NCBI RefSeq assembly: GCF_016775705.1
Contig: NZ_CP068760.1
Location: 2,790,001 to 2,854,000, forward strand
Length of the DNA: 64,000 nucleotides
Reading direction: 5' to 3'
Origin: Chryseobacterium cucumeris
GTDB lineage: Bacteria > Bacteroidota > Bacteroidia > Flavobacteriales > Weeksellaceae
The position numbers were made by a program, and so were the translations under genes. Shown in pieces: positions 8,037 to 18,696 of the stretch. How positions within the stretch are numbered: the first letter of the stretch is position 1; each line of letters begins with the position of its first letter. The notes beneath the pieces were generated by a model that made no database searches, was not told the DNA's origin, and saw only the letters and a program-made list of their open reading frames with translations.

Positions 8037-11000
8037 TTAGGATTCTTTAATAAACTTCTTCTGAACGGTTATTCCTCCATCTTCTATCTCGATCATATAC
8101 ATCCCGTGGATAAGATTGCTCACATCAATAGCATTGTTCAGAATGATTCCACTTGATATCAATCTTCCGGCAGCACTGTAAATTTTATATTGAGCTTTGA
8201 AGCTTATGTTTTTTACATACAATACTGAACTTACCGGGTTGGGATAAATGTGGATATCTGCCTGATTTAGAGAGTTTGGTACAGGTTGTTTAGATATTCT
8301 GACCGTATAATCTTCCACCTCACCTTCTTTGAAATTCGTACAGTTCACAGGAATACCATCCTTCTGTAAAGCGACTCTCATAACAACATATTTATAATCT
8401 GTCATACTTATGAAGGCATTGTCAGGAACAGAGAAAGTTGAACTTGCTGTTGGGGTTCCATTAGGTCCGTCTGCCAGAATTCTTTCATTGATGTCAAATT
8501 CTCCGTTTCTGTTGAAATCGATCCAGACTGCAACACCAGCGTTAGTTCCTGAACTTAAAGTTTTATCAATGGTAATCTGATTACCTTTTGATCCTTGAAT
8601 TAAATCAATAAACTTTAAAGGATTTCCTGTGAAATTTGAATACGTAGAGGCAAGAGATTCATTAATCATTTCCTTATTGCCATTAGGTTTTACAGTAACC
8701 TTTGAAATAAATTCTGTTGTAGAATTGGCTGCTGACATCGGGCAGTAGATGACGGTTGGAGTTGTAAAATAATACAGTTTTGTAAAATTTCCCGGTACTC
8801 CGTTACAGATATTGGCTATCTGCATTTCGTATTTAGTGAGCTCCAGCAAGCCAGTAATGGTGTAAGTATTTGTAGGAACTACAACCTCTGTCCAGCTCGG
8901 AATACCTACTTTTCTGTACTTCAGTATATAAGTGGCTCCCGGAAAAGGATCCCATACAACCTCTGCCGTTGTTGGCATAATCTGAGTGATCATAAGCCCC
9001 GGAGGGGGAATTTCACATATTCTTTCTGTGGTAAATACTTTTGGATTAGACCACGGGTTGGCTGTTGTTTCTCCATTACAGATATTGGCAACCTGTACTT
9101 CATACGTTTTAAATGAATCAAGATTTTGAATCGTGTATGAATTTGCAGGTGGTTGAGGGATCGTTGGTGTATTCCATGGGCCGGTACCTACTTCACGCCA
9201 TCTTAAAATATAAGAGGCACTTGGAACAACCGGATTCCAGGTGATCAAAGCTGAGTTTGACGTTACATTACTTATCGTTACAAATGGTGGAGTAGGATCA
9301 CATCTCGTTGTAAATGTTTTAATAGGCGTGTAAACTCCGATTCCTGTACCACCACAAACCGCTGCAATTCTTACCTCATAAGTCGTAGCAGGAGTTAAAG
9401 CGTTGATTGTTACAGGTGGATTCCCTCCTAAAACAGAAAGGTTTAAAGGAACCCATGCAGAAACAGGGTTTGTAACAGGTCTGTATTCTAAAATAAAAGC
9501 ATTATTATTAGCAGCAGTTGTCCAGTTGATATTTACAGAGTTATGGGTAATATTGGTGAATACTGGATTTCCGGGTGTTGCATTACTGCATGGTCTTAAT
9601 CTTACCGCATAATCTTCTACTTCACCATTGGCTGCATCTGCACACATTACAGGAGCACTGGTTCGTTTCATTACCACTCTCATCGTTGTTGTTAAAGATC
9701 CTGTATAAACTCCTGTTGAAGGAACATCAAAAGTTGCTGTTATTGGAGTGGTGGTGCTGGCAGCGGACGTCATTATTTTTTCAGCATCTGTGAAAACTCC
9801 ATCTCTGTTCCAATCGATCCATGCATTGACAGCATCGGCATATTGAGTTCCTGCCCATTCTTTAGAAACTGACAGTTGATTTCCCTGAGAACCGATTTCA
9901 AGATTAATAAGGGTAGCAGCAGATGTGTAACTGATATAATTCGTTTGAACTGATGGGTTATCCATTACCGGGAAGTTGACAGAGGTAACTTTCACATTTG
10001 AAATGTAATCGTTAATTCCTGTTCCGGTCATACTACAATACGTTAACGGTGGAGTTGTAAAACTTACGCTTGGAGAAAAAACTCCCTGGTTTCCATTACA
10101 GATGGTTGCAATTTGCACCTGGTATCCGGTTTGCTCGGTGAGTCCTGTTATGGTATAAAAGCTTTGTCCTGCCGGAAGTGTCTGTCCTGTTGCAGATGGA
10201 AGCCATGCTCCTGTATTTCCTTGTCTCCATCTGATAATATAAGTAGCATTAGCAGTAGGAATCCATGATACATAGGCAGAATTATGAGTAAGGTTATTCA
10301 CCGCAATAGTAGTAGGAGCAGCTGTAGTACAAGGCTGTAAATCTATAAATTTTACATAATAATCTTCCACTTCTCCATTGCTGGTGAAAGGTCCGCAGGC
10401 ATTGGCTGGAGTGAGAGAATATACAATAACACGCATTTTTACTTTACTTGTTCCCAGATAGGCATTGGCAGGAACATCAAATGTAGCAGTAACGGGAGTG
10501 GTGCTTGAATAGCCAAGATTCATGATTCTTTCTCCTCCGGGACTCGTTGCCGGATTATTATCAAAAATACCATCCCCGTTAAAATCTATCCATGCATTGG
10601 TAGAATAAGTTCCTGATATAATTGACCTTCCTACAGACAGAGTATTGTTAACTGAATTTCTCAGGAGTGTAATGGTCTTTGTAGGATCTGTAGAATAATC
10701 CGTATACGTTGTCGGCCCTGAGTTATTACTGGTTAAAGGTACATTCGTACCAATCATGGTGATATTGTTGATATAACCGTTCGTAACTGTTGCCGTTGCT
10801 CCATTACAGTAAGTGAGTGCAGGTGTTGTAAAACCTACGGGAGCAGAAAATGTCTCTTGCGTTCCACAAATGGTTGCAATCTCTACCTCGTATTGGGTCT
10901 GTTCAGTTAAAGAAGTAAGCGTTACACTATTAGTAAAAGGAGTTGTTACATTGATTGTTTGCCACGTAAGGGAAGGAGGTATTCTGTATCTTACAACATA

Positions 11001-12545
11001 TGTGGCATTGGCTGTGGCAGTCCAGGTAATATTGGCTGAAGTTGCTGTAATATTATTTACTGCAATATTGGCTGGAGGAGTGTTGGTACAACTTGGTAAC
11101 GTTGTTCCTGTCAATTGTAACCTCGGTAATACAGCATATCTGCTTGTTGCAGTTGGAAGATTTGCCGGATCCGGATTGGTCGTTGAATTGTAATAAATCA
11201 TTCCACGGTTATTTCCTGCAGAATAACTTCCCCAGTTGGCGGTACATGATGTTCCTGTTGAATTTTCATCAACACCTATCACTACATTGCTTACACCATC
11301 CCATAAGAATGGTGTGCTTAGAGGAATTTCAACCCATGTCCCAGCTACCATTGCCGGTAAAGTGCCAGAATATACCTGTGTTAAAGATGGGGTAGAGATC
11401 CAGCTTGAAGTGGTTGCAAAATCTGTTTGTGAAGTATTCCCCATATACACTACCCATTGATTGTAATTAGCCTGGGTTGCTGCAGTTGTGGATGCAAAAA
11501 ACCTGATGGCTGTTATATAATTATTGGTTCCTACTGCGGCTCCAATCTCTGAAGCCAAATAAATCTGTTGGGAATAATTAAATCCTGAACAGGAATATAC
11601 AGGTAAAAAAGCATGAGTAGCCGTACCTCCTCCAATCTGCCCTGGAGTAAAAGGAGCGCCTGCAACCCATGGTGATTTATCCGTTGCAGAACAGACAGAT
11701 CTTATCCACCAGTAATAGGTAGCACCCGAAGTCAGAGAGCTGATGTTAGCACTTGTTCCGGGATTGGGTGTGCCTGGTGTTGCAGCTGCAGGAGGAGTAC
11801 TGTTTGTACTGTAATAATATTCATAGCCATTGGCCGGAGCTGGTGCCGGAGCAAGGGGAGCAGTCCAGTTCAGTGTTGCAGAATTAGGTGCAATATTAGA
11901 TACAGGCAGAGTAACAGGTTCAAAACATGTAGGAGCTTGTATTACCTGAACTTCATCTAATAATACATCATCATAAAAATCACCATTTCCTGCTACATCC
12001 TTATCAACGGTAAATTTTAATTGAATGGTTGCACCCACATAGCTTGCTGCCAGAGGAACACCAACTGTTCTCCATTCAGGAGAATTGGTATCACCAGACC
12101 AGACCTGTATCCATCCGGAGCCGTTATTTACAGCAAGTTTTAGCTGATTGTTGTCGGCAGCAGGTACTGTACCGTTGAGTCCGGTTAAATGATCTTTAAA
12201 CCATTCAAATTTGATATAAGGATTGGTTAACCCCACTAAGTTGATCTGAGGGCTTATCAGTTCAACTGTGTGTTCACCTGCATAAGGTGAAGATGCATCA
12301 ACCCATGCAAAAGTTCCGGCAGGTTTCCCTCCGTTTCCGGTGGCTCCATATCCGGCTGATCCGGAAAATTTCCACTTAACATTAGCGTTTGTAGAAGTGG
12401 AAGAAGGGTTTTGGCTGATCCAGCATGTGGGAAGTGCTCCACTACTGAATGACTGTAAGAACGGCACTGGAACTGGTGCACAGGTTTGCCCCCGGGCATG
12501 TGCAAAAGTCATTAAAAATAAGATAATGGATAGAATTTTTCTCAT
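8037..12545 (-). CDS. Large FN3/GEVED T9SS type A-sorted exported protein
   Basis: 1502 residues. A signal peptide (MRKILSIILFLMTFAHARGQ) is followed by a MAM- or cleaved-adhesin-like jelly-roll region (about 30-205), then alternating fibronectin type III domains. Three GEVED domains are each marked by a YC start and the sequence GEVEDY near the end (ANGEVEDYAV, KEGEVEDYTV). The C-terminal ~75 residues (IHIYPNPVSSVLYV to GITVQKKFIKES) are a type A T9SS sorting domain. It is likely surface-bound or secreted and adhesive or glycan-interacting. No catalytic motif was seen. It shares FN3 and GEVED domains with the metalloprotease at 1-2280. Confidence 0.88.
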   Translation of the reverse strand: MRKILSIILFLMTFAHARGQTCAPVPVPFLQSFSSGALPTCWISQNPSSTSTNANVKWKFSGSAGYGATGNGGKPAGTFAWVDASSPYAGEHTVELISPQINLVGLTNPYIKFEWFKDHLTGLNGTVPAADNNQLKLAVNNGSGWIQVWSGDTNSPEWRTVGVPLAASYVGATIQLKFTVDKDVAGNGDFYDDVLLDEVQVIQAPTCFEPVTLPVSNIAPNSATLNWTAPLAPAPAPANGYEYYYSTNSTPPAAATPGTPNPGTSANISSLTSGATYYWWIRSVCSATDKSPWVAGAPFTPGQIGGGTATHAFLPVYSCSGFNYSQQIYLASEIGAAVGTNNYITAIRFFASTTAATQANYNQWVVYMGNTSQTDFATTSSWISTPSLTQVYSGTLPAMVAGTWVEIPLSTPFLWDGVSNVVIGVDENSTGTSCTANWGSYSAGNNRGMIYYNSTTNPDPANLPTATSRYAVLPRLQLTGTTLPSCTNTPPANIAVNNITATSANITWTATANATYVVRYRIPPSLTWQTINVTTPFTNSVTLTSLTEQTQYEVEIATICGTQETFSAPVGFTTPALTYCNGATATVTNGYINNITMIGTNVPLTSNNSGPTTYTDYSTDPTKTITLLRNSVNNTLSVGRSIISGTYSTNAWIDFNGDGIFDNNPATSPGGERIMNLGYSSTTPVTATFDVPANAYLGTSKVKMRVIVYSLTPANACGPFTSNGEVEDYYVKFIDLQPCTTAAPTTIAVNNLTHNSAYVSWIPTANATYIIRWRQGNTGAWLPSATGQTLPAGQSFYTITGLTEQTGYQVQIATICNGNQGVFSPSVSFTTPPLTYCSMTGTGINDYISNVKVTSVNFPVMDNPSVQTNYISYTSAATLINLEIGSQGNQLSVSKEWAGTQYADAVNAWIDWNRDGVFTDAEKIMTSAASTTTPITATFDVPSTGVYTGSLTTTMRVVMKRTSAPVMCADAANGEVEDYAVRLRPCSNATPGNPVFTNITHNSVNINWTTAANNNAFILEYRPVTNPVSAWVPLNLSVLGGNPPVTINALTPATTYEVRIAAVCGGTGIGVYTPIKTFTTRCDPTPPFVTISNVTSNSALITWNPVVPSASYILRWREVGTGPWNTPTIPQPPANSYTIQNLDSFKTYEVQVANICNGETTANPWSNPKVFTTERICEIPPPGLMITQIMPTTAEVVWDPFPGATYILKYRKVGIPSWTEVVVPTNTYTITGLLELTKYEMQIANICNGVPGNFTKLYYFTTPTVIYCPMSAANSTTEFISKVTVKPNGNKEMINESLASTYSNFTGNPLKFIDLIQGSKGNQITIDKTLSSGTNAGVAVWIDFNRNGEFDINERILADGPNGTPTASSTFSVPDNAFISMTDYKYVVMRVALQKDGIPVNCTNFKEGEVEDYTVRISKQPVPNSLNQADIHIYPNPVSSVLYVKNISFKAQYKIYSAAGRLISSGIILNNAIDVSNLIHGMYMIEIEDGGITVQKKFIKES

Positions 12546-13294
12546 ATAGTTTCATTTTAAGTTAGAGTCTGTTATTCAATTTACTTAAGTTCTTCTTCGA
12601 AAGAAATAGGAATCCTTCTATAGATTTGGTTCAGAAATCAATAGAAAAATCCTCTGTTTTTCAATCACAGAGACAATAATTGGTTTAAAGTGTATTATCA
12701 TGTTTCCTTATCACCTCTTTTTATAAAAAGTGATCAACGGATAAACAGAAAAGTAGTAGGGTCTAAGTAGGTGGGAATAATGGCAGCTGCAGAGTTGGTG
12801 GCCTTTTTATATTTTTTTATAAAAATCACTCACTTTACTGCACGGGTTGTTGTATTTTTTAATGTGTTTTGATTTCTTTCATTTTTATATAGTTTTCTTA
12901 GTTTAGTTTTTATGATTGTGACTTGGGTAAAAATAATTTAATAAAAACTTAATATGACTATACTTTTGTATAGTTTTAAATCAAAGATTGATGAATTAAT
13001 AAGAAACTGATCTTCCCAAAATGCTTTCAACACAGAAAAATACAAGTTTCATTTAAAAACAATGATTTATATAAATATCTTTCTTTCATTCTTTCTCTTT
13101 TTTATCTCCATACATGTGCGAAAATGTAATAAAATGAAGTTGTATAGATTTTTTTATTATCAAAATAAATAATTTATAGTTTTTAGTTTAATTATAATTA
13201 AGTTTTGATAGATTTTTTATTTAGCTTAATTATGAATATGTTTGCAAAAGTCGCCTAATAAAAAAGTTTTATATCTTATTATCATGTCAAAAAT
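12546..13294. other. 749-bp intergenic region without a recognised gene
   Basis: Strongly AT-rich DNA between a divergent pair: the FN3/GEVED gene on the minus strand and the PAS-LuxR gene on the plus strand. A TACTTTTG box near 12967 could be a plus-strand -7 element, but it is more than 300 bp from the next start. No ORF, repeat or terminator stood out. Confidence 0.5.
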
Positions 13295-14020
13295 ATGAGT
13301 GATAAAAATAATTCATTATATGCCGGAAAGGCATCAGAGAAGTATCTTAATGTACTAAAAGCGGTATCGGAAACCAGTCTGGGCTGTGTTTATATTGCAG
13401 ATCTTAAAACAAGAAAATTAGAGTTCATTTCTGAGAATCCTCTTCTTTTTTCTGGTTTAAGTGCTGCTGAAGTTGAAAAAATGGGTTATAATTTTTTTCG
13501 TAAATACACCAAGAAGGCAGATCTTGACATATTAAAGAAAGTAAGTACCAACGGATTAAAGTTTTTTGAATGCCTTTCACCTGAAGAAAAAAAAGTACAT
13601 ACCATTACCTATGATTTTCATCTTAAATATGCCAACAGTGTAGATGTGCTTGTCAATCATAAGATTACACCTATAGAACTCTTTGATGATGGAGAAATCT
13701 CCAAAATAGTCTGTGTAGTGTCCTATTCTCTTAACCGGTCTGCGGGAAATATCAGGATCGTTTCTAATACCTCAGAAACCTATTGGAAGTATAATCTCTT
13801 CACTGGAAAATGGACAGAAGAATCTAAAGTTGCCCTAAAATTAAGGGAAATAGAAATAATACGGCTTTATCTTCAGGGATTAAAAATAGAAGAAATTGCA
13901 GAACAATTGTTTGTGTCACCAAGTACCATAAAGTTTCACAGAAGCAAATTGTTTGAGAGAATTGGAGTGAAGAATATCATCGAAGCAATATCCTACGTAA
14001 TAACGAATAATTTGATTTAA
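13295..14020 (+). CDS. PAS-like domain LuxR family transcriptional regulator
   Basis: 241 residues. The N-terminal ~140 residues look like a PAS fold (ISENPLLFSGLSAAEVEKMG, then the beta-rich VDVLVNHKITPIELFDDGEI). The C-terminal ~60 residues are a canonical LuxR/GerE HTH: LKLREIEIIRLYLQGLKIEE, then IAEQLFVSPSTIKFHRSKLF. There is no receiver domain, so it is a one-component cytoplasmic regulator. It is divergent from the large T9SS surface gene, which is a plausible target, though the 749-bp gap makes this uncertain. Confidence 0.85.
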   Translation: MSDKNNSLYAGKASEKYLNVLKAVSETSLGCVYIADLKTRKLEFISENPLLFSGLSAAEVEKMGYNFFRKYTKKADLDILKKVSTNGLKFFECLSPEEKKVHTITYDFHLKYANSVDVLVNHKITPIELFDDGEISKIVCVVSYSLNRSAGNIRIVSNTSETYWKYNLFTGKWTEESKVALKLREIEIIRLYLQGLKIEEIAEQLFVSPSTIKFHRSKLFERIGVKNIIEAISYVITNNLI

Positions 14021-14181
14021 ACTATACTTTTTTAAATATTTCCAGCTCGAAATGGCTGAGAATCAAAATAGAACGCTCAGTATAACTTACCGTTTTTAAT
14101 TAAAAACCGGTTGCTTTCTGTGTATTGTTTTCTGAACATTCTCCCTCTGCAAAATGATAGAAGGAGAATGCCCGGAACAGC

Positions 14182-14541
14182 TTAATTAAGCTGATAATTT
14201 GTAATTACTAAACTCAGGATGAAATGAACATAATTCTGTTCTATCTCTTTTCTGTTAATCAGTTTGTTTTTGTATTCATAAGAATTCAGATCGCGGGATA
14301 ATTTCTGATACGTTTCAAAATCATCACCCTTTATCTTTACTCTTATATTACCATCTTTTCTGTTAATAAGTACATCATCCAGAGTTCTTACTTTAAATAA
14401 AACTTCGCATAACGTAGGGCGAGCCTTCATGGAACCGATATATCTTTCAACTATATTAATCTTGAACGAATCAAATATGATGTTATTAAAAACGATTTTA
14501 GAATTAGGCTCCTGAGTGTTGAGTTCAAGTTTATAGTTCAT
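14182..14541 (-). CDS. Hypothetical cytoplasmic protein
   Basis: 119 residues, no signal peptide or membrane helix, with alternating beta/alpha character and many charged residues. I do not recognise the family. An inverted repeat (CATTCTCC 14137-14144 with GGAGAATG 14163-14170) between this gene and the convergent LuxR gene may be a shared terminator. Confidence 0.55.
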   Translation of the reverse strand: MNYKLELNTQEPNSKIVFNNIIFDSFKINIVERYIGSMKARPTLCEVLFKVRTLDDVLINRKDGNIRVKIKGDDFETYQKLSRDLNSYEYKNKLINRKEIEQNYVHFILSLVITNYQLN

Positions 14542-14794
14542 TACTTTATAAATTTTGGCAAATATAAGTTTAATTATGCCAAAAAACCGACTGTTTTAAT
14601 AGATCATTCCCATATTAATGATTGAATTTTATTCTATAAACACAAAATCATATGAAAATGTGAATATTAGAGGCTTATAAATGAGGACGTAACAAAAGTG
14701 TAACAAACATTTTCTTTCCTTTTATTTTTTTCATTATAGGCATTTCCGTAATTTTATTCTCTGTATAACAAAAATTCATATTAATACCAATATA

Positions 14795-16213
14795 ATGGAA
14801 AGATATAGTTATGGGATGGTTGGCCTTGGAGTAATGGGGCGGAATCTGCTTTATAATATCGCTGACAACGGGTTTTCAATCGCAGGATTCGACCTTGATC
14901 AGGAGAAAGTTAAAGAATTAGAAGGCGGAGCTGCTTCAGAAATGAAGGTGAAGGGTACAGGATCTTTAGAAGACTTTGTATCCGCATTGGAAGTTCCAAG
15001 AAAAATTATTCTTATGGTTCCTGCAGGAAAACCTGTAGATGCTGTGCTGGAAAATATCACCCCGCTTTTAAGCGAAGGCGATATCGTGATTGATGCAGGA
15101 AATTCTTATTTCGAAGATACCAACAGGCGTGTTGCTGACCTGGCATCTAAGAAACTGCATTTTATGGGAATGGGAGTGTCAGGAGGTGAAAAAGGAGCCA
15201 GAACAGGTCCAAGTATAATGCCTGGAGGGGATCTGGAAGCATTCAGACTTCTAAAACCGATGCTGGAAGCCATTGCAGCCAAAGTAGACAACGAAGCGTG
15301 TACAGCATATATGGGAAAAGGATCTGCCGGAAACTATGTGAAAATGGTACACAACGGTATTGAATATGCCATAATGCAGCTGATCAGTGAAGCTTATGAT
15401 CTCCTTAAAAGAGGAGCAGGTTTAAATAATGAACAGCTTTATCAGGTTTTCAAAGAATGGAATAACGGCGAAATGAACTCGTTCCTTATTGAAATTACCA
15501 GAGATATTTTCACACAAAAAGATTCATTAACAGATGGCTATCTTGTAGATCAGATTTTAGATAAAGCAGGAGCAAAAGGAACCGGAAAATGGACTTCAGA
15601 ACAGGCCATGGAAATCGGAGTTTCTATTCCTACCATTGATATTGCGGTAACTTCAAGAATTTTATCTGCTTATAAAAACGAGAGAGTTCAGGCTTCAAAA
15701 ATATATGCCGATAACGAAATTGTAAAACCTGAAAATACAGAATTATTCATTCAGGAGGTTGGCGATGCTCTTTTCCTTTCTACTTTAATCAGCTATGCAC
15801 AAGGTTTATCTTTACTGGTAAAAGCATCTGAAGAATACGGCTTTGAAATTCCATTGAAAGATGTTGTGAAAATCTGGAGAGGAGGATGTATTATCCGTTC
15901 AGTTTTGCTTGAAAAATTCTATTCTGCTTATACCCAAAACCCTAACCTTTCTAATATTCTGCTTGATAAAGAAATTTCAGAACTGGTAAAGTCAAAAATC
16001 AAAGGTTTAAGAAAAACAGCCGGATATGCCGCTACCAACGGAATCTCAAGCCTGGGACTTCAGACAGCTTTAGGATATTTTGATGCATATACTACAGAAT
16101 CTCTTCCCGTGAATCTTATCCAGGCTCAGCGTGATTATTTCGGAGCTCATACTTATCAGCGTATTGACAGAGAAGGAGTTTTCCATACTTCCTGGCAGAG
16201 TGCAAACAACTAA
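14795..16213 (+). CDS. gnd: 6-phosphogluconate dehydrogenase, decarboxylating
   Basis: 472 residues, normal for the family. It converts 6-phosphogluconate to ribulose 5-phosphate plus CO2, making NADPH. The N-terminal Rossmann motif GLGVMGRN is at residues 10-17, the substrate-binding segment is GMGVSGGEKGARTGPSIMPG, and the family signature DKAGAKGTGKWT is present. It is the first gene of gnd-zwf-pgl, which together form the whole oxidative branch of the pentose phosphate pathway. An 11-bp gap leads to zwf. The start is the first ATG and leaves the usual short N-terminus before the Rossmann strand. Confidence 0.97.
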   Translation: MERYSYGMVGLGVMGRNLLYNIADNGFSIAGFDLDQEKVKELEGGAASEMKVKGTGSLEDFVSALEVPRKIILMVPAGKPVDAVLENITPLLSEGDIVIDAGNSYFEDTNRRVADLASKKLHFMGMGVSGGEKGARTGPSIMPGGDLEAFRLLKPMLEAIAAKVDNEACTAYMGKGSAGNYVKMVHNGIEYAIMQLISEAYDLLKRGAGLNNEQLYQVFKEWNNGEMNSFLIEITRDIFTQKDSLTDGYLVDQILDKAGAKGTGKWTSEQAMEIGVSIPTIDIAVTSRILSAYKNERVQASKIYADNEIVKPENTELFIQEVGDALFLSTLISYAQGLSLLVKASEEYGFEIPLKDVVKIWRGGCIIRSVLLEKFYSAYTQNPNLSNILLDKEISELVKSKIKGLRKTAGYAATNGISSLGLQTALGYFDAYTTESLPVNLIQAQRDYFGAHTYQRIDREGVFHTSWQSANN

Positions 16214-16224
16214 AATTCGGAAAA

Positions 16225-17706
16225 ATGAATCAAAATAAAGTCTTGCAGCCAACAACTATTGTTATTTTTGGTGCTACAGGCGATCTGGCAAAAAGAAAAC
16301 TTTTTCCGGCATTTTACAACTTATATATCGATGGCAGAATGCCCAAAGGCTTCAATATTGTAGCACTGGGAAGAGCAGAAAATACCAACGAAAATTTCAG
16401 AAATTATATCAAAGAAAACCTTGAAAGTTTCTCAAGAAAAAAAGTGACTTCCGAAGACTGGGCAGGTTTTCAGGCTCATATTACTTACTTTCAGCATCAG
16501 CTGGATGAAGAAAGTTCTTACGAAAATCTGCAGCAGAAACTGCAGGATTTCGATACCGTTTACGGGATGAGAGCAAACAGGCTGTTTTATTTATCCATCG
16601 GGCCTAGCTTTATTTCTACAATATCCAATCATATCAAAACGACTTTACTAGCTTCTGATCCGAAAAAAGACCGTATCATTATCGAGAAACCTTTTGGTCA
16701 CAATAAACAATCTGCTGTTGAATTGAACAGCCTTTTGGCAAAAACATTTGAAGAAGAGCAGATTTACCGTATCGACCACTATCTGGGAAAAGAAACGGTG
16801 CAGAATATACTGGCTTTCAGGTTTGGAAATTCTATTTTTGAGCCTTTATGGGATCATAAATATATAGAATCGGTACAGATTACGGTAGCGGAAGAAGTTG
16901 GAGTAGAGACAAGAGGAGCATTCTACGAACAGACAGGTGCGTTAAGAGATATGATTCAGAATCACCTGTTGCAGATTCTGTGTATGGTGGCTATGGAACC
17001 ACCGGCTTCATTGCAGTCAGGTGAAATCAGAGACCGGAAAGTTGACGTTCTGAAATCAATTCGGAGAATATCTTCCGATCAGGTAGATCATTATGCGGTA
17101 AGAGGCCAGTATGGAAAAGGAACCATCAACGATATTGAGGTGAAAGGCTACCGCCAGGAAGACGGAATTGCTCCTGATTCCAATACAGAGACTTTTGCAG
17201 CAATTAAATTTTATCTGGATAACGAAAGATGGCAGGATGTCCCTTTCTATGTCCGTACCGGAAAGAAAATGAAAGAAAAGCATTCTTACATTACCATTCA
17301 GTTTAAGCCGCTTCCTCACTCAACGTTCTCAGACAGCCCGCATCTTTTATCTGCCAACAGGTTGATCATTAATATTCAGCCCATGATGGATATCAGATTA
17401 CAGTTCATGACCAAAAAACCGGGACTGACACTGGATCTGAAGCCTGCAGAAATGATTTTCGATAATTTTGCCTGTCAGGAAGATACTCCGGAGGCGTATG
17501 AAACTTTGTTACAGGATGCTCTTTTAGGAGATCTTACCTTATTTATGCGTTCCGATCAGGTGGAAGAGGCGTGGGATGTAGTGACTACCATACAGGAAGC
17601 ATGGGAAAATAACAAAGATTTATCTTTCCCGAATTATAAAGCAGGAAGCTGGGGACCGGAAGATGTTAATGCTTTGGTGGAAAGACAAGGGCACAGCTGG
17701 GTATAA
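16225..17706 (+). CDS. zwf: Glucose-6-phosphate 1-dehydrogenase
   Basis: 493 residues. It oxidises glucose 6-phosphate to 6-phosphogluconolactone with NADP. The coenzyme motif GATGDLAKRKL sits at about residues 15-25, and the active-site signature RIDHYLGKE contains the substrate lysine. It is the middle gene of the operon, with 11 bp to gnd and 26 bp to pgl. Gene order places the pathway's third enzyme first and the lactonase last. Confidence 0.97.
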   Translation: MNQNKVLQPTTIVIFGATGDLAKRKLFPAFYNLYIDGRMPKGFNIVALGRAENTNENFRNYIKENLESFSRKKVTSEDWAGFQAHITYFQHQLDEESSYENLQQKLQDFDTVYGMRANRLFYLSIGPSFISTISNHIKTTLLASDPKKDRIIIEKPFGHNKQSAVELNSLLAKTFEEEQIYRIDHYLGKETVQNILAFRFGNSIFEPLWDHKYIESVQITVAEEVGVETRGAFYEQTGALRDMIQNHLLQILCMVAMEPPASLQSGEIRDRKVDVLKSIRRISSDQVDHYAVRGQYGKGTINDIEVKGYRQEDGIAPDSNTETFAAIKFYLDNERWQDVPFYVRTGKKMKEKHSYITIQFKPLPHSTFSDSPHLLSANRLIINIQPMMDIRLQFMTKKPGLTLDLKPAEMIFDNFACQEDTPEAYETLLQDALLGDLTLFMRSDQVEEAWDVVTTIQEAWENNKDLSFPNYKAGSWGPEDVNALVERQGHSWV

Positions 17707-17732
17707 ATCAAAATAAAATTTAAACAGACAAA

Positions 17733-18443
17733 ATGAATATCACAGTATTTGACGATCTGGAAAAACTGTACACAAAGGCAGCAGATGCATTTGTTGATCT
17801 TTCAAAAAAATCTATTCAGAAAAAAGACCGTTTTGTGGTGGCATTAAGTGGAGGCTCTTCCCCTAAAGCTATTTTCAAATTATTGGCAACACCGGAATAT
17901 AAAGAAAAGATAGAGTGGAATAAAGTCTACTTTTTTTGGGTAGATGAAAGATGGGTTCCTTTAAACGATGATAAGAGCAACTTCCGGATGACAGATGAGG
18001 CACTTCTCAGTAAGGTTACGGTTGTCCAAAGCCATATCTTTCCTATGTATGCCGAAGGAATAACTCCTGAAGACTATGCAAAAGCTTATGAACAGCAGAT
18101 AAGAACTGTTCTTGGTGATGAGGGTGTTTTTGATTTTATCCTGTTAGGAATGGGAGACGACGGCCATACAGCCTCATTATTTCCAGGTGAAGATGTTTTA
18201 AATGAAAAAGACAAATGGGTATCTGCTTATTATCTTAAGTCTCAGGAAATGTTCAGAATTACATTGACTGCACCCATCATTAATAATGCTGAAAATATTC
18301 TGGTTATTGCATTCGGGGAATCTAAAAAGCATGCACTGAATGAAGTATTGAATGGTGAATATAATCCTTCGTTATATCCAATGCAGCTTATTGAGAAGAA
18401 GAATGGATTTCAGTTTTTTACAGATGAGAAAGCAAAAGGCTAA
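17733..18443 (+). CDS. pgl: 6-phosphogluconolactonase
   Basis: 236 residues, NagB/DevB fold. It hydrolyses 6-phosphogluconolactone to 6-phosphogluconate. Typical motifs are ALSGGSSPKAIFKLL near residue 40 and LLGMGDDGHTASLFPG near residue 140. It is the last gene of gnd-zwf-pgl, closed by the terminator at 18465. Confidence 0.95.
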   Translation: MNITVFDDLEKLYTKAADAFVDLSKKSIQKKDRFVVALSGGSSPKAIFKLLATPEYKEKIEWNKVYFFWVDERWVPLNDDKSNFRMTDEALLSKVTVVQSHIFPMYAEGITPEDYAKAYEQQIRTVLGDEGVFDFILLGMGDDGHTASLFPGEDVLNEKDKWVSAYYLKSQEMFRITLTAPIINNAENILVIAFGESKKHALNEVLNGEYNPSLYPMQLIEKKNGFQFFTDEKAKG

Positions 18444-18464
18444 TACAACTTCAATTTAAAAATA

Positions 18465-18488
18465 AGAGACTGTCCTTGGACAGTCTCT
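18465..18488 (+). terminator. Terminator of the gnd-zwf-pgl operon
   Basis: A perfect 11-bp stem (18465-18475 with 18478-18488), AGAGACTGTCC over its complement with a tiny loop, sits 21 bp after the pgl stop. Confidence 0.75.
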
Positions 18489-18562
18489 CTTCATATCAAC
18501 TATTCTAATACCGGATTCCCGGTATATACAATTTTCTGTAGGTCAAACTAAAATAAGTTTTT

Positions 18563-18691
18563 AAATAAAAACAGCACCATTAGAGAACTCATGATGCTGC
18601 TGCATTTAATGTTTTTACCTTAGTTGCTTTTTGTTCGAAACTTTAATTTTTCAACTCAATGAGTGTTTCTATATAAAAATGGTTATTAGTT
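18563..18691 (-). ncRNA. Putative small RNA module A (degenerate copy)
   Basis: On the minus strand, a TATATTTG box (18697-18704) is followed by ~125 nt and then a terminator stem (CAGCACCAT 18572-18580 with ATGATGCTG 18591-18599) plus a U-tract. It shares the AACTAATAACCAT 5' segment and the ACTAAGGT near-3' segment with copies B-D. It lacks the conserved GTTAGTTCCCTCAGT strand, so the internal stem cannot form. No convincing ORF. Probably a decayed member of the family. Confidence 0.5.
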
Positions 18692-18696
18692 TGAAG